Of a stretch of 64,000 nt of DNA, positions 47,506 through 59,391 are shown piece by piece. Both the position numbers and the translations under genes were made by a program. Each line of letters begins with the position of its first letter. The stretch's first letter is position 1. The DNA is taken from assembly GCF_022965805.1 (NCBI RefSeq), contig NC_133108.1:44276051-44340050 (forward strand). Direction: 5' to 3'. Source of the stretch: Primulina eburnea (taxonomy: Eukaryota; Streptophyta; Magnoliopsida; Lamiales; Gesneriaceae). The notes beneath the pieces were generated by a model. That model was not told the origin of the DNA, made no database searches, and worked only from the letters and a program-made list of their open reading frames with translations.

Positions 47506-47760
47506 GCAGAGGCCGAGAGGTCACACTAACTGAAGAATCAATTTTGTTTTTCACAACTCCATAAGCTGAACCAAGGGAGTCAGGGGTCAACTGATCATAT
47601 AAGGGCCATTGGAAGTCGGACCTTGGCTCGACGAAAAGATTAATCTCTCTCAACTCATGGTGATGGATACAGCGACCTCCCCACGTCCAATAGAGAACTA
47701 GCACTGGGATATACAAAACTAGACTTCCAAGTTACCTCATTTTCCAGAAGCTTGTGAAAA
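47506..47760 (-). other. Exon-like open stretch, unassigned
   Basis: The minus strand keeps about 70 open codons, including REINLFVEPRSDFQWPLYDQ and PDSLGSAYGVVKNKIDSSVS, with composition unlike the surrounding AT-rich DNA. It lies just downstream of the kinase remnant and could be the eroded end of that gene or of another. I do not recognise a family. Confidence 0.35.
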
Positions 47761-48267
47761 CTAAGGATGTCGAAGGGCATCATCAACATGGAGTCTGTCC
47801 TCCTGGCATGGTAAAAATTTTACACAATATAAGCATTTTCTCAGAAAAGAATCCCCTAAAAGAAAAGATGGAGATCCCATAAGCATCAGTAAAGTTAAAT
47901 CGTAATACTTAAATTCCCATTACATTAAGCTTTTCGAGAACAAAACTTACTGGATCCCAGCTCAAAAAGTCTCGTACCAAACGCATTGCTAAGACATTTG
48001 GAGACCTAAGAAAATTTTAGGGTAGATAGAAGGTTTAATAAAACAACCGTCAACTCATCGGTCAACAAGAGATGCTAAGTTAAGAGGGAAAGAGAAGCTT
48101 AACAGTAAAGACCAACCCTATTTTAAGAGATCTCTACTCTTTATTGTATCAGAAAAGAATTCTTCAGAGCACTTCCAAGGAACGGGTGAATTGTAACCCT
48201 GCATCCAATTCAAAGCACAACAAAATCCTTTTGTAATAGGTTCATTCAACGATATCACAGCAATTAA
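47761..48267 (-). pseudogene. Protein kinase gene remnant (C-lobe end only)
   Basis: Three exon-like pieces splice in phase. 48267-48117 gives AVISLNEPITKGFCCALNWM then SPVPWKCSEEFFSDTIKSRD. 48005-47951 gives SPNVLAMRLVRDFLSWDP. About 47806 onward gives EDRLHVDDALRHP, followed by TAG where the family has Tyr in HPYF. LSWDP-x-DR-x-x-x-x-x-AL-x-HP is protein kinase subdomain XI. The text resembles an Arabidopsis kinase of the At3g63330 type, from memory. No ATP-binding loop, VAIK-type lysine or HRD/DFG motif is found upstream to 49.6 kb, so most of the kinase is absent. The truncation plus the stop codon indicate a pseudogene. A 25-base fragment around the first exon is duplicated locally (GTGATATCGTTGAATGAACC at about 48263-48240 and GTGATCTCGTTGAATGCACC at about 48349-48330). 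Confidence 0.6.
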
Positions 48268-48359
48268 CTGTGTAGATGCATGAGATAAATTCATGTAATG
48301 AATTCCAGATATTTGGCAGTGGAATAGGTGCATTCAACGAGATCACAGCGACGACTAGA

Positions 48360-49326
48360 AAAAAATAGTATACCTTGAATTAGAATTAACTTTCATCCTT
48401 GAACAATATTACAATAATCTTAACACGTAAAAATTAATGTTCCAGTATACCCGCCAAGAATCATGCTGAAGATCCTTGATATTGGATTTATCATTGAATC
48501 AAGAGTATGGAGACAATAAAAACACCGATCCAGCTATGACACAATAGTTCAATGACCAGAGAAAATGGCCTTGGTTTACAATAAATATGTCACTGGCGTC
48601 ATCTTTCAGCCATGCAGTTCCGAGTTCCGACAGCTACAGATTCCCAGAATATATGAATTTGCTAGTAAATTTTTACCATGAACGCTCTAATTAAGTCTGC
48701 CACCAAGGAAACAGCAGGTCACTTGAGATATATACCAATAACCATCTATCAAGGAGGGAATTGATAACTTTACAAATATTTACCATGCGTAAGCAACAGT
48801 TCCCGAAACTGTGTGGTGCACATATGTAAGTTAATTATGAAATCAAAAGATCAAACACATAAAAAAATATGCATAGATCAATAGTAGCCACTTGTGAGAC
48901 CAATATTGGCATCCTTTTTTCACCTCGATATTGGTGCATGTTATTATGCATACGTATAAATGTAAATCACGGTAGTTATAGCATAGACAAACAGATCGAA
49001 CTAGAAGTCGCAGTGTAACAGAGACTCACCTTGATTTGATTTTGAATTTGTCACGATGTTCTACGTCATAGTCTTCACATTTAATTTAAGGTTTTGAAAA
49101 TAAAGAAATACCATTAAATAAGAAATGTCAATCGACCCTTTTTGTAATTTTTACTTTATTCTTGTCTGCCCCATTTCCTAGGCAAGTTTTATTAAATTTT
49201 CTAACCAGAAATTGACCGACTGAAAATTAAAGGCAATTTGGGTTTGTGACATTTTTTTCTCACCATTAATCCATTTTGAGAAACCTTTGAGATACTTAGG
49301 GATCAAAAATCTAATTTTGATCACAA

Positions 49327-49328
<2 letters not shown>
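48360..49328. other. Gene-free region upstream of the kinase remnant
   Basis: I searched for the missing kinase exons on the minus strand and found none. No other gene is supported. Confidence 0.4.

Positions 49329-49397
<69 letters not shown>
49329..49397. repeat. (AT)n microsatellite
   Basis: A pure AT dinucleotide tract of about 69 bases. Confidence 0.95.
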
Positions 49398-49400
<3 letters not shown>

Positions 49401-49696
49401 CTCCCGAATTTACTGTCCAATACTTGTTGAGTTTCTTAGTTCCCTAGCTATATTGTAAAAATGACACTAAACATCTGATTAAAAATTGAAAATATTTGAC
49501 AAATATCCATTGGAAAATGGATGCAATTACCATCTACAATCTTAATTTTAAAAGTAATACAAATGGTTGGACTTTGTAATACAAAAACATGGAAATACAA
49601 ACAAATTAAACAACTAATACATAACTATATTATTTTAAACAAAGATCAATAAATCTATGAAAAATAATAATAATAATAATAATTTTTTTTATAATA

Positions 49697-50020
49697 CTAA
49701 GTTATCATCATCCTCACAAATTCTTCATAACTAACAAAGCCATCTCCGTTAAAATCAGCCTCTCTAATCATCTGCTCGGCTTCTTCATCTGTAAGTCTTT
49801 CTCCCAAATTTATCATCACGTTTCTCAACTGCTTATCATATATTAAAAAAATATAAACATCACGTTGATAAAAAGTCAAAGGGATTATTAATTGAATATT
49901 GTAATAATATTATAATTAATAACGCGAAGAAAATATGTTCACCTCAAAGGCAGATATGAATCCATCTTGATCTCTGTCAAATACTTGGAAAGCTTCTTTT
50001 AGCTCATCCGCCACATTATC
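49697..50020 (-). pseudogene. Calmodulin-like gene fragment (EF-hands 3 and 4 only)
   Basis: Two exons are clear. 50020-49943 encodes ADELKEAFQVFDRDQDGFIS, EF-hand 3 with DRDQDGFIS loop. 49828-49697 encodes [20 protein letters not shown] then [20 protein letters not shown] and a stop, EF-hand 4 with a [12 protein letters not shown] loop. The splice between them is GT-AG and in phase. The text is closest to the CML8/CML11 group. EF-hands 1 and 2 and a start codon were not found in the 1.1 kb up to the next gene, which is AT-rich and partly duplicated. Calcium ligands of both remaining loops are intact, so the truncation could be recent, or the 5' exons could lie beyond a very long intron overlapping VTE3, which I think less likely. 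Confidence 0.7.
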
Positions 50021-50236
50021 CTATCAATTTATTTAGACCATTTTCAACTACAAAATCTATTTTGGTGTAAATTTTATATTAATCCAAATATAACATCCAA
50101 ATAAAATAAAATATTATATTATTATTTAAATACTATTTATAATTTTTAATACAAATATTTATAATAAATACAAATAAAAATAATAATAATAAAAAAAAGA
50201 TCCCTCAATAAAAGCTGGCCTTGGAGATGCTCTAAT

Positions 50237-50515
50237 AATCTCTTGGGCATATTAGAATTTAGCTCACTCAAATATATCATCTCCCTAACATTTGTAATAT
50301 TTTTTATACACATTATTATTAATTTAAACTTACTAAAATCTTATATTTTTTAATCAATAAATAATAACCATTCACATTAAAACAATCTCTTGGGCATATT
50401 AGAATTGAGCTCACTCATATATATCATCTCCCTAACATACGTAATATTTTTTATACACATTATTATTAATTTAAACTTACTAAAATCTTATTTTTTAAAA
50501 TCAAAGAATATTCCT
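50237..50515. repeat. Tandem duplication, 147-bp unit, two copies
   Basis: Copies begin at 50237 and 50384 with AATCTCTTGGGCATATTAGA and continue through ATATCATCTCCCTAACAT and TTTAAACTTACTAAAATCTT. They differ at a few bases. They sit exactly where the 5' exons of the calmodulin-like gene would be expected. Confidence 0.88.
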
Positions 50516-51191
50516 AAAATTTAATATAATTTTTCATATGATTAATATATAAGTAATTTATACATGAAATATTAAATTGAAATTAATTAAAAACAATGAA
50601 GAGGTAGTTCCTGTAATAATCACATTCTCAATAATATAGTGGGAAATATAGAATATCAGAACATGTGTAATAAAGTATGAAGAAGACGACAACTTTGTTT
50701 TGAGGTATGCATTTATGTTGAGCCAATTTATACTATTATATTATATATAATAAATTTTCAAAAAATCATGGGCCTCAAAAAACAAATGGACTTGAGTTAA
50801 TGGACTCTCATGTCTCTACATAGTCTCGGCCCTGGATGTGATGTAGCATTATATTCAAAAATACGAACTCGAGTTCGTGCCCACATGCTATACCAGTTTC
50901 AATTAAAGCTCAAGCTCAAATATCGATACAACAATGAAACTCTGCAAAATGAAGGTAAATAGATGCTTGGAATGAACTATTTTGAAAACATCTTATTTTT
51001 CTGCAGAATACTCCAAAGGTAAGAAATAACGATGTATCATCTTTCGAGAAAACTAAGTTTACCGAGCTCGATTCGAATTGAAACAAGCTTGTTGCTTGGA
51101 TTCCGCCAATCATCTTAAAGAAAGGTCCACACGATAGGATCGAGGAAAGCTAAGCTGCTGCAACAATGATCAAAAGTTTCCTTAACTCATC
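50516..51191. other. Gene-free region between calmodulin fragment and VTE3
   Basis: AT-rich on the left. The right part holds the presumed VTE3 3' untranslated region. No other gene is supported. Confidence 0.45.
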
Positions 51192-53138
51192 CTAAATAGG
51201 TTGATCTTTTGGGACAATTTGATCTTTGATCCACATGTAAACTGGAACCAACACGTAGTAAGTTGCTGCCATTGCTCCAAGAATGAAGCGCATAAGAAAT
51301 ACAAATGGATTCACTGGTTTTGACACGTCCTCTGCTTTAGGACCCAGCTGCAGATAAACATAAAGAAAAAAGAGAGATTATTTCAAGATTCAATACTAAA
51401 AAAACGCTGTGATCACTTGAAAAAATAATAAGGAAAAAAAAGTATGCCACAGTAGACATTATCACATATATCATATAGAGTAACAAATATCCAAGTTTAG
51501 CACACAAATATAATTTGTGTTCTATAACCAAAGTTTAAATTGACCATGAACATTGGCTGTTTGATACTCTGAAACATATACTACATGTTTGGACAACTGT
51601 AGAACTCAGATTTTTTGGATACCAGATGTTATTACTTAATAATTTTGCTACATGAATTCAAGGTTCACGGGTTTCTAGCATCCATTATCAACTCAGGTTA
51701 GTCGTCTACGCAAATTCTACACAGGAAAGTAACAGAGAAAGTTGTTTCAAAACAGGAAGCAAAGTTCTAGTTTTGCAGAGGAGAAACACAAGTACTTAGC
51801 ATTAGTATGCTGGAGAACGGTGAAAAATTACCTTCAAAGGCGAATCCCCAGATGCGGGTTTTATGCCTGTAACAGAACATCCCATGATAAGCCCATGTCT
51901 GCGAACCCCACGATACCATTTCGGACCAATCCTCTTCAGTCGAACATCCTTAAATCCTGCCTTTTCGAACCACTCAATGTACTCTTCCTCTTTTGGAAAA
52001 AGCATCCAAACATCTGCAAAGAAGCGAGACAACCAAAATGTAGGATACACAGGACCAATTATGCAAGCCTTCCCCCCGAGTCGAAGAACTCTGTAAGCCT
52101 CCTTGATTCCACGCTGTGGGTCTGGCCAGTACTCGATACTAATAAGATTCACAAAATCGTAGAACTTTTATGAGATTTCCAATGAATTATTTCAAGAGTT
52201 TATATGCAAATGCTTTAACTAATTAAGCAACTACACCAATATTTGCCTAGTTTTTCATACACATGTTTCATCAACCCAAAATTATTCATTAAAAGCCATG
52301 AACCAGAGCCTTCAATTCACAATATCCAACAGAACCATCAATTCAAGATGCACACAGGACGTCTTGATATAAATAACTTTTGGTGGCTCATACATGATAC
52401 AAAGTAATTTTTAAAAAAAACACGGTTCAAGCCAACTGAAGTTCAAGTACTCGATCCGATAAAGCTAAATATCACCAAACACACAATATAGCCGCACATT
52501 TTAGACCCTTGTGATCGACGAAACATAAAGAACAAACATAAAAAATTATAGAATATACCTCCCAGCGGAAACATATCTATCTATTGAATCTGTCAAAAAC
52601 GGGAGATCCTCGGCATCTCCTTCAATTATCTTGCATTCTTTCAATGCCTCCTTCTGCTTAGCCTTTGCAAGCTGGTGGGGAGATTGATCGAGAATCGTTA
52701 CATTCTTGGCATCCACATGCTTCACAATCCCCAAAGTCGTAAACCCCGTGCCTCCACCAACATCAACCACAATCATATTCCTGTTAGTCAAATCCGCTGG
52801 CTCTAATGCTTCATCTCTCATGTCCTCGGTCCAGTGCCCAGGGTTTATCACATGGTCATACACAATTGAGAGAAACCTGTAAAACCAGAATGCTTCTTTC
52901 TTGTGTTGTATGAATCGCGGCTGTGAAACAGGCCTCGAGGCAGAGGCACTGCATTTGGGGATGAGGGTAGTCCTGATCTTTCTCAGCCCGATTGAAATCT
53001 TCCCACAAGGAACTGAATTAAACTGAGCGAATTCTTGCCATGAAAATCTGAGCCAAGACAACACAACCCTTTCGAAGGCGGGCAAAAACTTCTGATGAGT
53101 GCGAGATTTTCAACTCCGTTCAGCATTACAGAAGCCAT
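51192..53138 (-). CDS. VTE3: MPBQ/MSBQ methyltransferase, plastid inner envelope (VTE3), with one frame break
   Basis: Three exons (53138-52559, 52138-51832, 51347-51192) would code for about 347 residues, against 338 in Arabidopsis. The start MASVMLNGVENLALIRSFCP opens a plastid transit peptide. The mature enzyme begins near SASASRPVSQPRFIQHKKEA. SAM-binding motif I is VVDVGGGTGFTTLG, followed by VTILDQSPHQLAKAKQ, IIEGDAEDLPF, EYWPDPQRGIKEAYRVLRLG and GPKWYRGVRRHGLIMGCSVT. The C-terminus carries a membrane anchor (FILGAMAATYYVLVPVYMWI) before KDQIVPKDQPI. The enzyme methylates the quinol ring precursors of plastoquinone-9 and of gamma/alpha-tocopherol. In the transit peptide, at about 53041-53046, FHGK runs into a different frame from EFAQFNSVP. 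One missing G (AAGGAA to AAGAA) would explain it. Because the conserved body is perfect, I suspect an assembly slip. Confidence 0.92.
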
Positions 53139-54931
53139 TAAATGACCAAATTGACAGAACCCACAAACAGAAAAATGTGACCTTTGAGTATGTTTCACAA
53201 AATTTGAAGCATACTAGCAAAACCCAAGAGCGGAATCTGCATAATTCGACTGTGGGTTTTCTAGGTGAGTGTTGAGCGAGGAGGGACGTTCAGAACCACA
53301 CCAAATGCCTCGGGTATTGTACCGTTGGTCGGTTATTTAGCCACTAAAAAAATACATATTAAAAATTAAAGGGCTGGAAATTTGTTGTGGACGTGAGAGC
53401 GATGTGACTGTGAATTATACTATTGAAGGATTCCGTTGGTTCGAGAAGAAGGCCGCCTTGTATACAAGCTCATCAGTTGTCCAAGCCCACCAAGGATATG
53501 TTGGTTTGAGAAGAAGGCCTCATTATTAAGTAAGTTGATTCACGACCCATAATCGATAAACGTGGAAGATGGATAAACTGTCTGGAACAAAGGAACAAAA
53601 CAAAGAAGAAGAGAATAAACGAAGCTACACACAACTCATCATCAACAAATCAATATATAATTTCCTCCAAATTGCATCAATTCTAGTTCATTCTAATTTG
53701 TTTATTTCCGGTTTTCATCAGCTTAATTTTCATAGTTTTAACATATTTTTTTAGCTTTCTAAACTGTAGTTGTAAAAATGTTGAATCACTTCATGATGTC
53801 ATTATTAAATTTTTAGTTGTTTATGAGCTTTTTTAAATTCTCTGATTTAGTTTCCTAGCTCGTTGCGGTTTATCGAAAGAATTATAACTAACGATCGAAT
53901 CGGTATCTATAATATACGATCATATAAGTAAAATTGTTCAAAAATTGAACAATTTGACGCGATTATGTTTTTGACATTCCCGCATATGCAAACAATAAAT
54001 ATAACATTAGTACTGGATTTTCACCTATATATAAAATATTTTTTGCTCATCCATTCGATTAAAACATCATTTAAGAATAATTGTAGACTTCCCATTTTTA
54101 AGTTTTGACTAAAAAATTGAAAAGATACGAGAAAATTAGTCAAAACAATTAAGAAAATGTTGCAACCACTTAAAAAAGTATTTTTGACATTTTTCCTTAA
54201 AATTCAGTTTTATATGTATGTAAAAACCTAAATTTTTAATTAGCAAGTGTCTACTTAATTTAATTGAAATATAATTCAGTAGTACGCGATGCTAATTTTA
54301 CTTCTACATAAATAATTCTCATAACAAGCTAGTATTATAAGGAATTATTTATCAAACATACACACTTTTGATTTTGAGTTCACACTTTTTAAAAAATACT
54401 GCACATTTCTTATTTTTTCTTACTTTTTCACAAATTGTTGCGATCACTCCCTAATTATAGTACTTATCATTCGTTTATATGTAATTAGTAATATATATGT
54501 GACAAAAGAATGATCATTAGATTTCTCAGACAATACAAAAACGAAAAAAAATAGTCTTTCATTCATTGGAATCCTCGATGCACAAGAAATTATCTAGACA
54601 ACCTGTCCTATATTCTCAAGATTTTCACGGCTTCAATTCATCATGTTTCGATTTATTTGGGTTCTCCGTCCACTCAAATACCTACAAACCTGTTTCCCTT
54701 GAATCTTCTTGTGATATCACTCATTTACCCTCGATCAACGATGTTTTTGTTGTCTTAAACCTTAAAAAACAAAAAGGGTTTTCGGTACAAACTGAATGAT
54801 CCTATTTCCAGGCATGCAACAAGAACACAATAATTACTATAGTGTCGGGTCTTCTTTATTTATAGCTTCCATACATTGCTTCATTAAGGGTAATTTACCA
54901 AACACTTTTCTTGAATTCCGGGAGTGGAAAG
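53139..54931. other. Divergent promoter region between VTE3 and the ammonium transporter
   Basis: A 1.8-kb stretch separates two divergent genes. No other exon is supported. CTTTATTTATAGC near 54854 is a possible weak TATA element for the transporter. Confidence 0.4.
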
Positions 54932-56727
54932 ATGGATCCTAAGTATGCCTGGCTACCACCAAATCTCCAGCCTGATGACGCGAACCCTGACTGGATGAAC
55001 AAAGGAGACAACGCATGGCAGATGACAGCGGCCACGATGGTGGGCCTGCAAAGCATTCCGGGGCTCGTGATACTATACGGCAGCATCGTCAAAAAGAAAT
55101 GGGCTGTAAACTCTGCTTTCATGGCGCTTTACGCCTTTGCAGCAGTTCTGGTTTGCTGGGTTGGATGGGGGTATCAGTTATCATTTGGAAACTCGTTTTT
55201 GCCTTTTCTTGGGAAGATCGATGATGCATTGGATCAGCATGTTCTGTTGAAACAGGCGTTTGCGACTTACAAGTTCGCGAACGCCACGATGGTGTATTTC
55301 CAGTTTGTTTTTGCTGCGATCACTTTGATATTGATCGGCGGCGCTTTGCTTGGGAGGATGAATTTTATTGCATGGATGTTGTTTGTGCCTTTGTGGCTCA
55401 CATTTTCTTACACTGTTGGTGCATTCAGTATCTGGTGTCCGAATGGATGGTTGAGCAAGAGGGGACTTATCGATTACTCCGGCGGCTTCGTCATTCACTT
55501 GTCTTCCGGTGTTGCCGGTTTCACCGCAGCTTACTGGGTAGTCACCGTCACTAATACTTAATATTATTCCAAAGCTTCATATCATATGCAACTGATCCAA
55601 ATATTAATATTAACTCTGAAATCATTTTTAAAAATAAGTTTTTTAGACATACAAAGTTCACCGAAGTTTTATAATAGTTGAAATAAAAAATAATTATATA
55701 ATCTTTAATTTTCAATTTATCGTTGTATTGTTTGTTATCTCATTTTCTCAAGCAAAACTGTTAGAATTGATTTTGTCCATAATAAATAACTGAATATTTA
55801 ACCTTTGTATTCTAATGGATATTATTTTTAACATCAATTCTAATAGATATGATAATATTCAATAGTAAGTTCTTTTCCCAAATAATTCAGGTAGGACCTC
55901 GGGCACAAAGGGACCGGGAGAGGTTCCCACCAAACAACATCCTTCTGATGCTTGCCGGCGCCGGCCTGCTATGGATGGGATGGACGGGCTTCAACGGCGG
56001 AGACCCTTACATGGCCAGCATCGACGCATCACTCGCTGTACTCAACACTCATATATGCGCAGCAACAAGCCTGCTTACTTGGCTCCTACTCGACATCCTT
56101 TTCTTCGAAAAACCCTCCGTCATCGGCGCCACACAGGGTATGATCACCGGCCTAGTCTGCATTACCCCAGCCGCCGGGGTCGTGCAAGGCTGGGCCGCCA
56201 TTATAATGGGCATCCTCTCCGGTTCCATCCCTTGGTTCACTATGATGGTTCTCCACAAAAAGATATGGCTCCTAAAACAAGTAGACGACACGATGGCCGT
56301 GTTCCACACGCACGCTGTTGCAGGGACGCTAGGCGGCTTGCTCACCGGATTTTTCGCCAACCCAAAGCTGTGCAGGCTTTTCTACATGATCCCGACTTGG
56401 GAAAGGTACATCGGCCTAGCGTACGGCTTCAAGAACGGCAGAGTTGGCGCGGGATTCAGGCAGATGGGGGTTCAGGTTCTTGGAATTGTGTTCATCATAG
56501 GAGTAAATGTTGTGGTCACCAGTTTGATTTGTCTGTTGATCGGGCTTGCGGTGCCACTGAGGATGTCCGAAGAAGAGCTCAACGGCGGGGACGAAGTGGT
56601 GCATGGGGAGGAAGCGTATGCGCTGTGGGGAGATGGCGAGAAGTTTGATAAATCTGTGCATAACTCGGTGATTAATGGGGCTGAGGATGCCTCAACTCAG
56701 CGTAAGAATACGAGGGTTAGCGTTTAA
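54932..56727 (+). CDS. Ammonium transporter, AMT2-type (MEP-like) clade
   Basis: Two exons (54932-55537 and 55891-56727; intron TGG|GTAGTC...TTCAG|GTAGGA) give 480 residues, normal for the clade. About eleven membrane helices are expected and the usual landmarks are seen: [55 protein letters not shown] containing Asp181 and the first pore His189, [39 protein letters not shown], and [18 protein letters not shown] with the second pore His343. [23 protein letters not shown] and the short C-terminus starting [20 protein letters not shown] place it with AMT2/AMT3/AMT4 rather than AMT1. It would carry ammonium/ammonia across the plasma membrane. The intron in the middle of the coding region is 353 bp and AT-rich, while the exons are GC-rich. 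The frame is intact. AATAAA at about 56839 may serve polyadenylation. Confidence 0.94.
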
Positions 56728-57326
56728 TTTGAGCAACTGGCATTAGTTAATGTGTGACGTTTCTTTTGCATTTGTTCTGTTTAATTTAATATTGTAGTTC
56801 GGTGTTCACTGTACGAGGATAATTCTACTTCAACTTGTAATAAACAAAAAGGGCTATATTTTAAGAAATATCAAGATTCGAAATTATAAAAAATCTATAA
56901 TATTGTCGAACGAATGCAAAATAATTTTTATTATACTTTAAAATAAAATAAATTGAAATATTAATGTATATGTAGGACTACAAGTTACGCGGAGAAAATT
57001 TTCTTATTCTTTATCAGGGTGAGGGAATTTTCTATTTACATTATATAAAATATTATAAGTTTTAACAAAAAATAAAAATTGGCAATGACAATTTACAGAA
57101 GAGGAAATTAAATAGAAGCTTAACGATTTTGATCTTTCAATACTGAATTATTCGCACTAGAATACTAACAGTTTCTCTTGGCTAAATGATACGAGTTCTT
57201 TAGAAGTAAACATAATAGATCTGAAGCTGGATCAAAGATTTATCCACATGGTCTAAAAAAACATCATGGTTTTATTTTCCATACCTAGGGAGAATAAAAG
57301 TTCTCATATTTCAACGCATAGGATTG

Positions 57327-57330
<4 letters not shown>
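56728..57330. other. 3' region of the ammonium transporter
   Basis: Untranslated region to about 56850, then gene-free AT-rich DNA. Confidence 0.5.

Positions 57331-57409
<79 letters not shown>
57331..57409. repeat. (AT)n microsatellite
   Basis: A pure AT tract of about 79 bases. Ile-Tyr open frames through it are artefacts. Confidence 0.95.
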
Positions 57410-57410
<1 letters not shown>

Positions 57411-59082
57411 ACCGACCATACTTATCTAAGTGTTTATCGTTGAAATAACAATCACCTATTGGACGTGATAAAATATATTAAAAATTTACATTCACTGGGT
57501 AAATGTCATCTCAGCGATGGACACAAACGTAGATATGGTCGGTAAAGCAATTTTTCAAACAAAAATATAAAATATATATTATTCATATTTATTGGTGTAA
57601 AATAGCCTTTTTATCTTCTACCTACTCAGAATAGGGTTGTTTTTTGTGCTATTTTGGTTTGATTTAAGTCATTTGAACGCGTGACTAGTTTAGGTTACGG
57701 AGTTTTCTCATGTGATAATATAATTATAATTATAATCATATTATATATTAGAGATCGCAAATTATTTTGAATGAAATTATTTCTCATCATCCAAAAAATG
57801 TAAAGTAAATATAGAAAATTTTAAGTAATCAGATAAAAATAATAATTTAGAGGCAGCGTGTCAGTTTTGAAAGCAGTCTAACCGTCCAAGTACAAAACCC
57901 CAAACAGAAGGGAAGACATGAAACATTCAGATTCTCATCCAATACAACATTTTTAAACCAATCACTCTATATATTCTATAAATAAAAAAAATATTAAAAT
58001 TCTCTGTGGAGTTCAGAAAAGGATTCCCTAGGCATGTGAAAAATATTATTGGCACATTTCCCCTCTCCCCGAACAAATATTTACATTAATAAATAATCAA
58101 GTGATCGATTTGCCTAATTGATTTTTCATATAAACGACTGTTCGATCTGTCTTAACAATCATTCTTTGGATAAATAAATATATATACAATCAGTATGCCA
58201 ATTCCTGCCCGACGGAATTTAGCCTTAAATTAATCGAGGCAGCAAAGCATTGAAATGAAGACGAAGACCAATTAGTAGTACTAGACGCAAATGCACATGC
58301 TCCAACTTCCCGAATTGATAAGTTGATTAGCAGACAAAGTACAAAGTTTTGATGTAAGCTAAAACAAATCAATTTGTAAAGTGGTAGACCTTTTTGGAAT
58401 GACAGAATTTATTACCTTTCGCGAAAATATTTTTTTTTAGAATATGATGTGAGTTGAAAAAAAAAAATCATTTGACAAAAGATAATAACAAAAATAAAAC
58501 TATTAATCTTATAAAATTAATCATAATTCATATAGTTATGTAGCTCATAAAATTATGCAATTAAGAATCAAGGCTTTATCATACAAATGAATTTCGTATA
58601 CGATACCGACCATGGGAGGGAGAATTCGATCCTAACATAAAAACACCGCATTCAAGTAGGATCCAACGATCCGAACATGCATGTGAAGTCCAAAAAAGAA
58701 CCGAATAATTGATATGAGAGGTGGAAAGCCGGGTTCTTTCGGAATTCGGACCCAATACGGATCGAGTCATTTATTAAAATATATGACATGCGATTACATT
58801 TAATAAAATATTTCTGAACAAGTCAAATGAATTTAATTTAAAAACATAAATAAAAATCCAATCAAAATTTTCGTAAAGCTCAGTCAAAAGCTTCCTAAAA
58901 CTAATTAATTGAGTCAACAGTTCGTTGCACAATAAATTCACGTACAGCTTCTTAAAACATGAGATGATAGCAACATATAACTGCCATTTATTTATATTTC
59001 CAATAAGACTTCATAGAATACATAAATTTGTCAATTTTTAAAAGTTTGATTTTTTACTGAAAACAAAGGGAGTATTGTCTCA
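57410..59082. other. Gene-free region
   Basis: No supported exon, RNA gene or intact element. Confidence 0.45.
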
Positions 59083-59391
59083 TGATAGTTGTCATATGTC
59101 GATTGAATAAAATATATTATATTTATATATAGATTTGGACAATCATCTCTACTTGAATTAGTTTTGAGATTGAATTAGGTAAAAGTTCTGATTTTAACAT
59201 GATATTAAAGTTCAGGTCACACCGTTAACTATTATAATGTTCATACTTGAGTTACTCGAATGTTCATTTCTAGACATGAAGAAGGTGTTACTTGTTATTT
59301 ATCACATATAGTTGAATAAAATAATTAAGAATACACATATGAAAACTTGGACAATCTTCTCTCTATTAATCTTTAAATATCAACCTTTAAC
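59083..59391 (+). mobile_element. Decayed TRIM copy, two LTRs
   Basis: TGATAGTTGTCATATGTCGA through GATTTTAACA (59083-59199) matches the LTR of the 10.3-11.1 kb array. TGATATTAAAGTTCAGG (59200) is a mutated primer-binding site. The internal domain keeps TTGAGTTACTCGAATGTTCA, and a second LTR starts TGTTACTTGTTA at 59286. It is more mutated than the array. Confidence 0.7.

Noticed and set aside
55971..56648. Long Arg/His-rich open frame over the ammonium transporter
   Set aside because: It is an alternative frame of transporter exon 2, caused by GC-rich codons; no family match and no splice logic.
57266..57448. Ile-Tyr repeat 'proteins' over AT tracts (also near 30855, 49178 and 60480)
   Set aside because: They are translations of (AT)n microsatellites.
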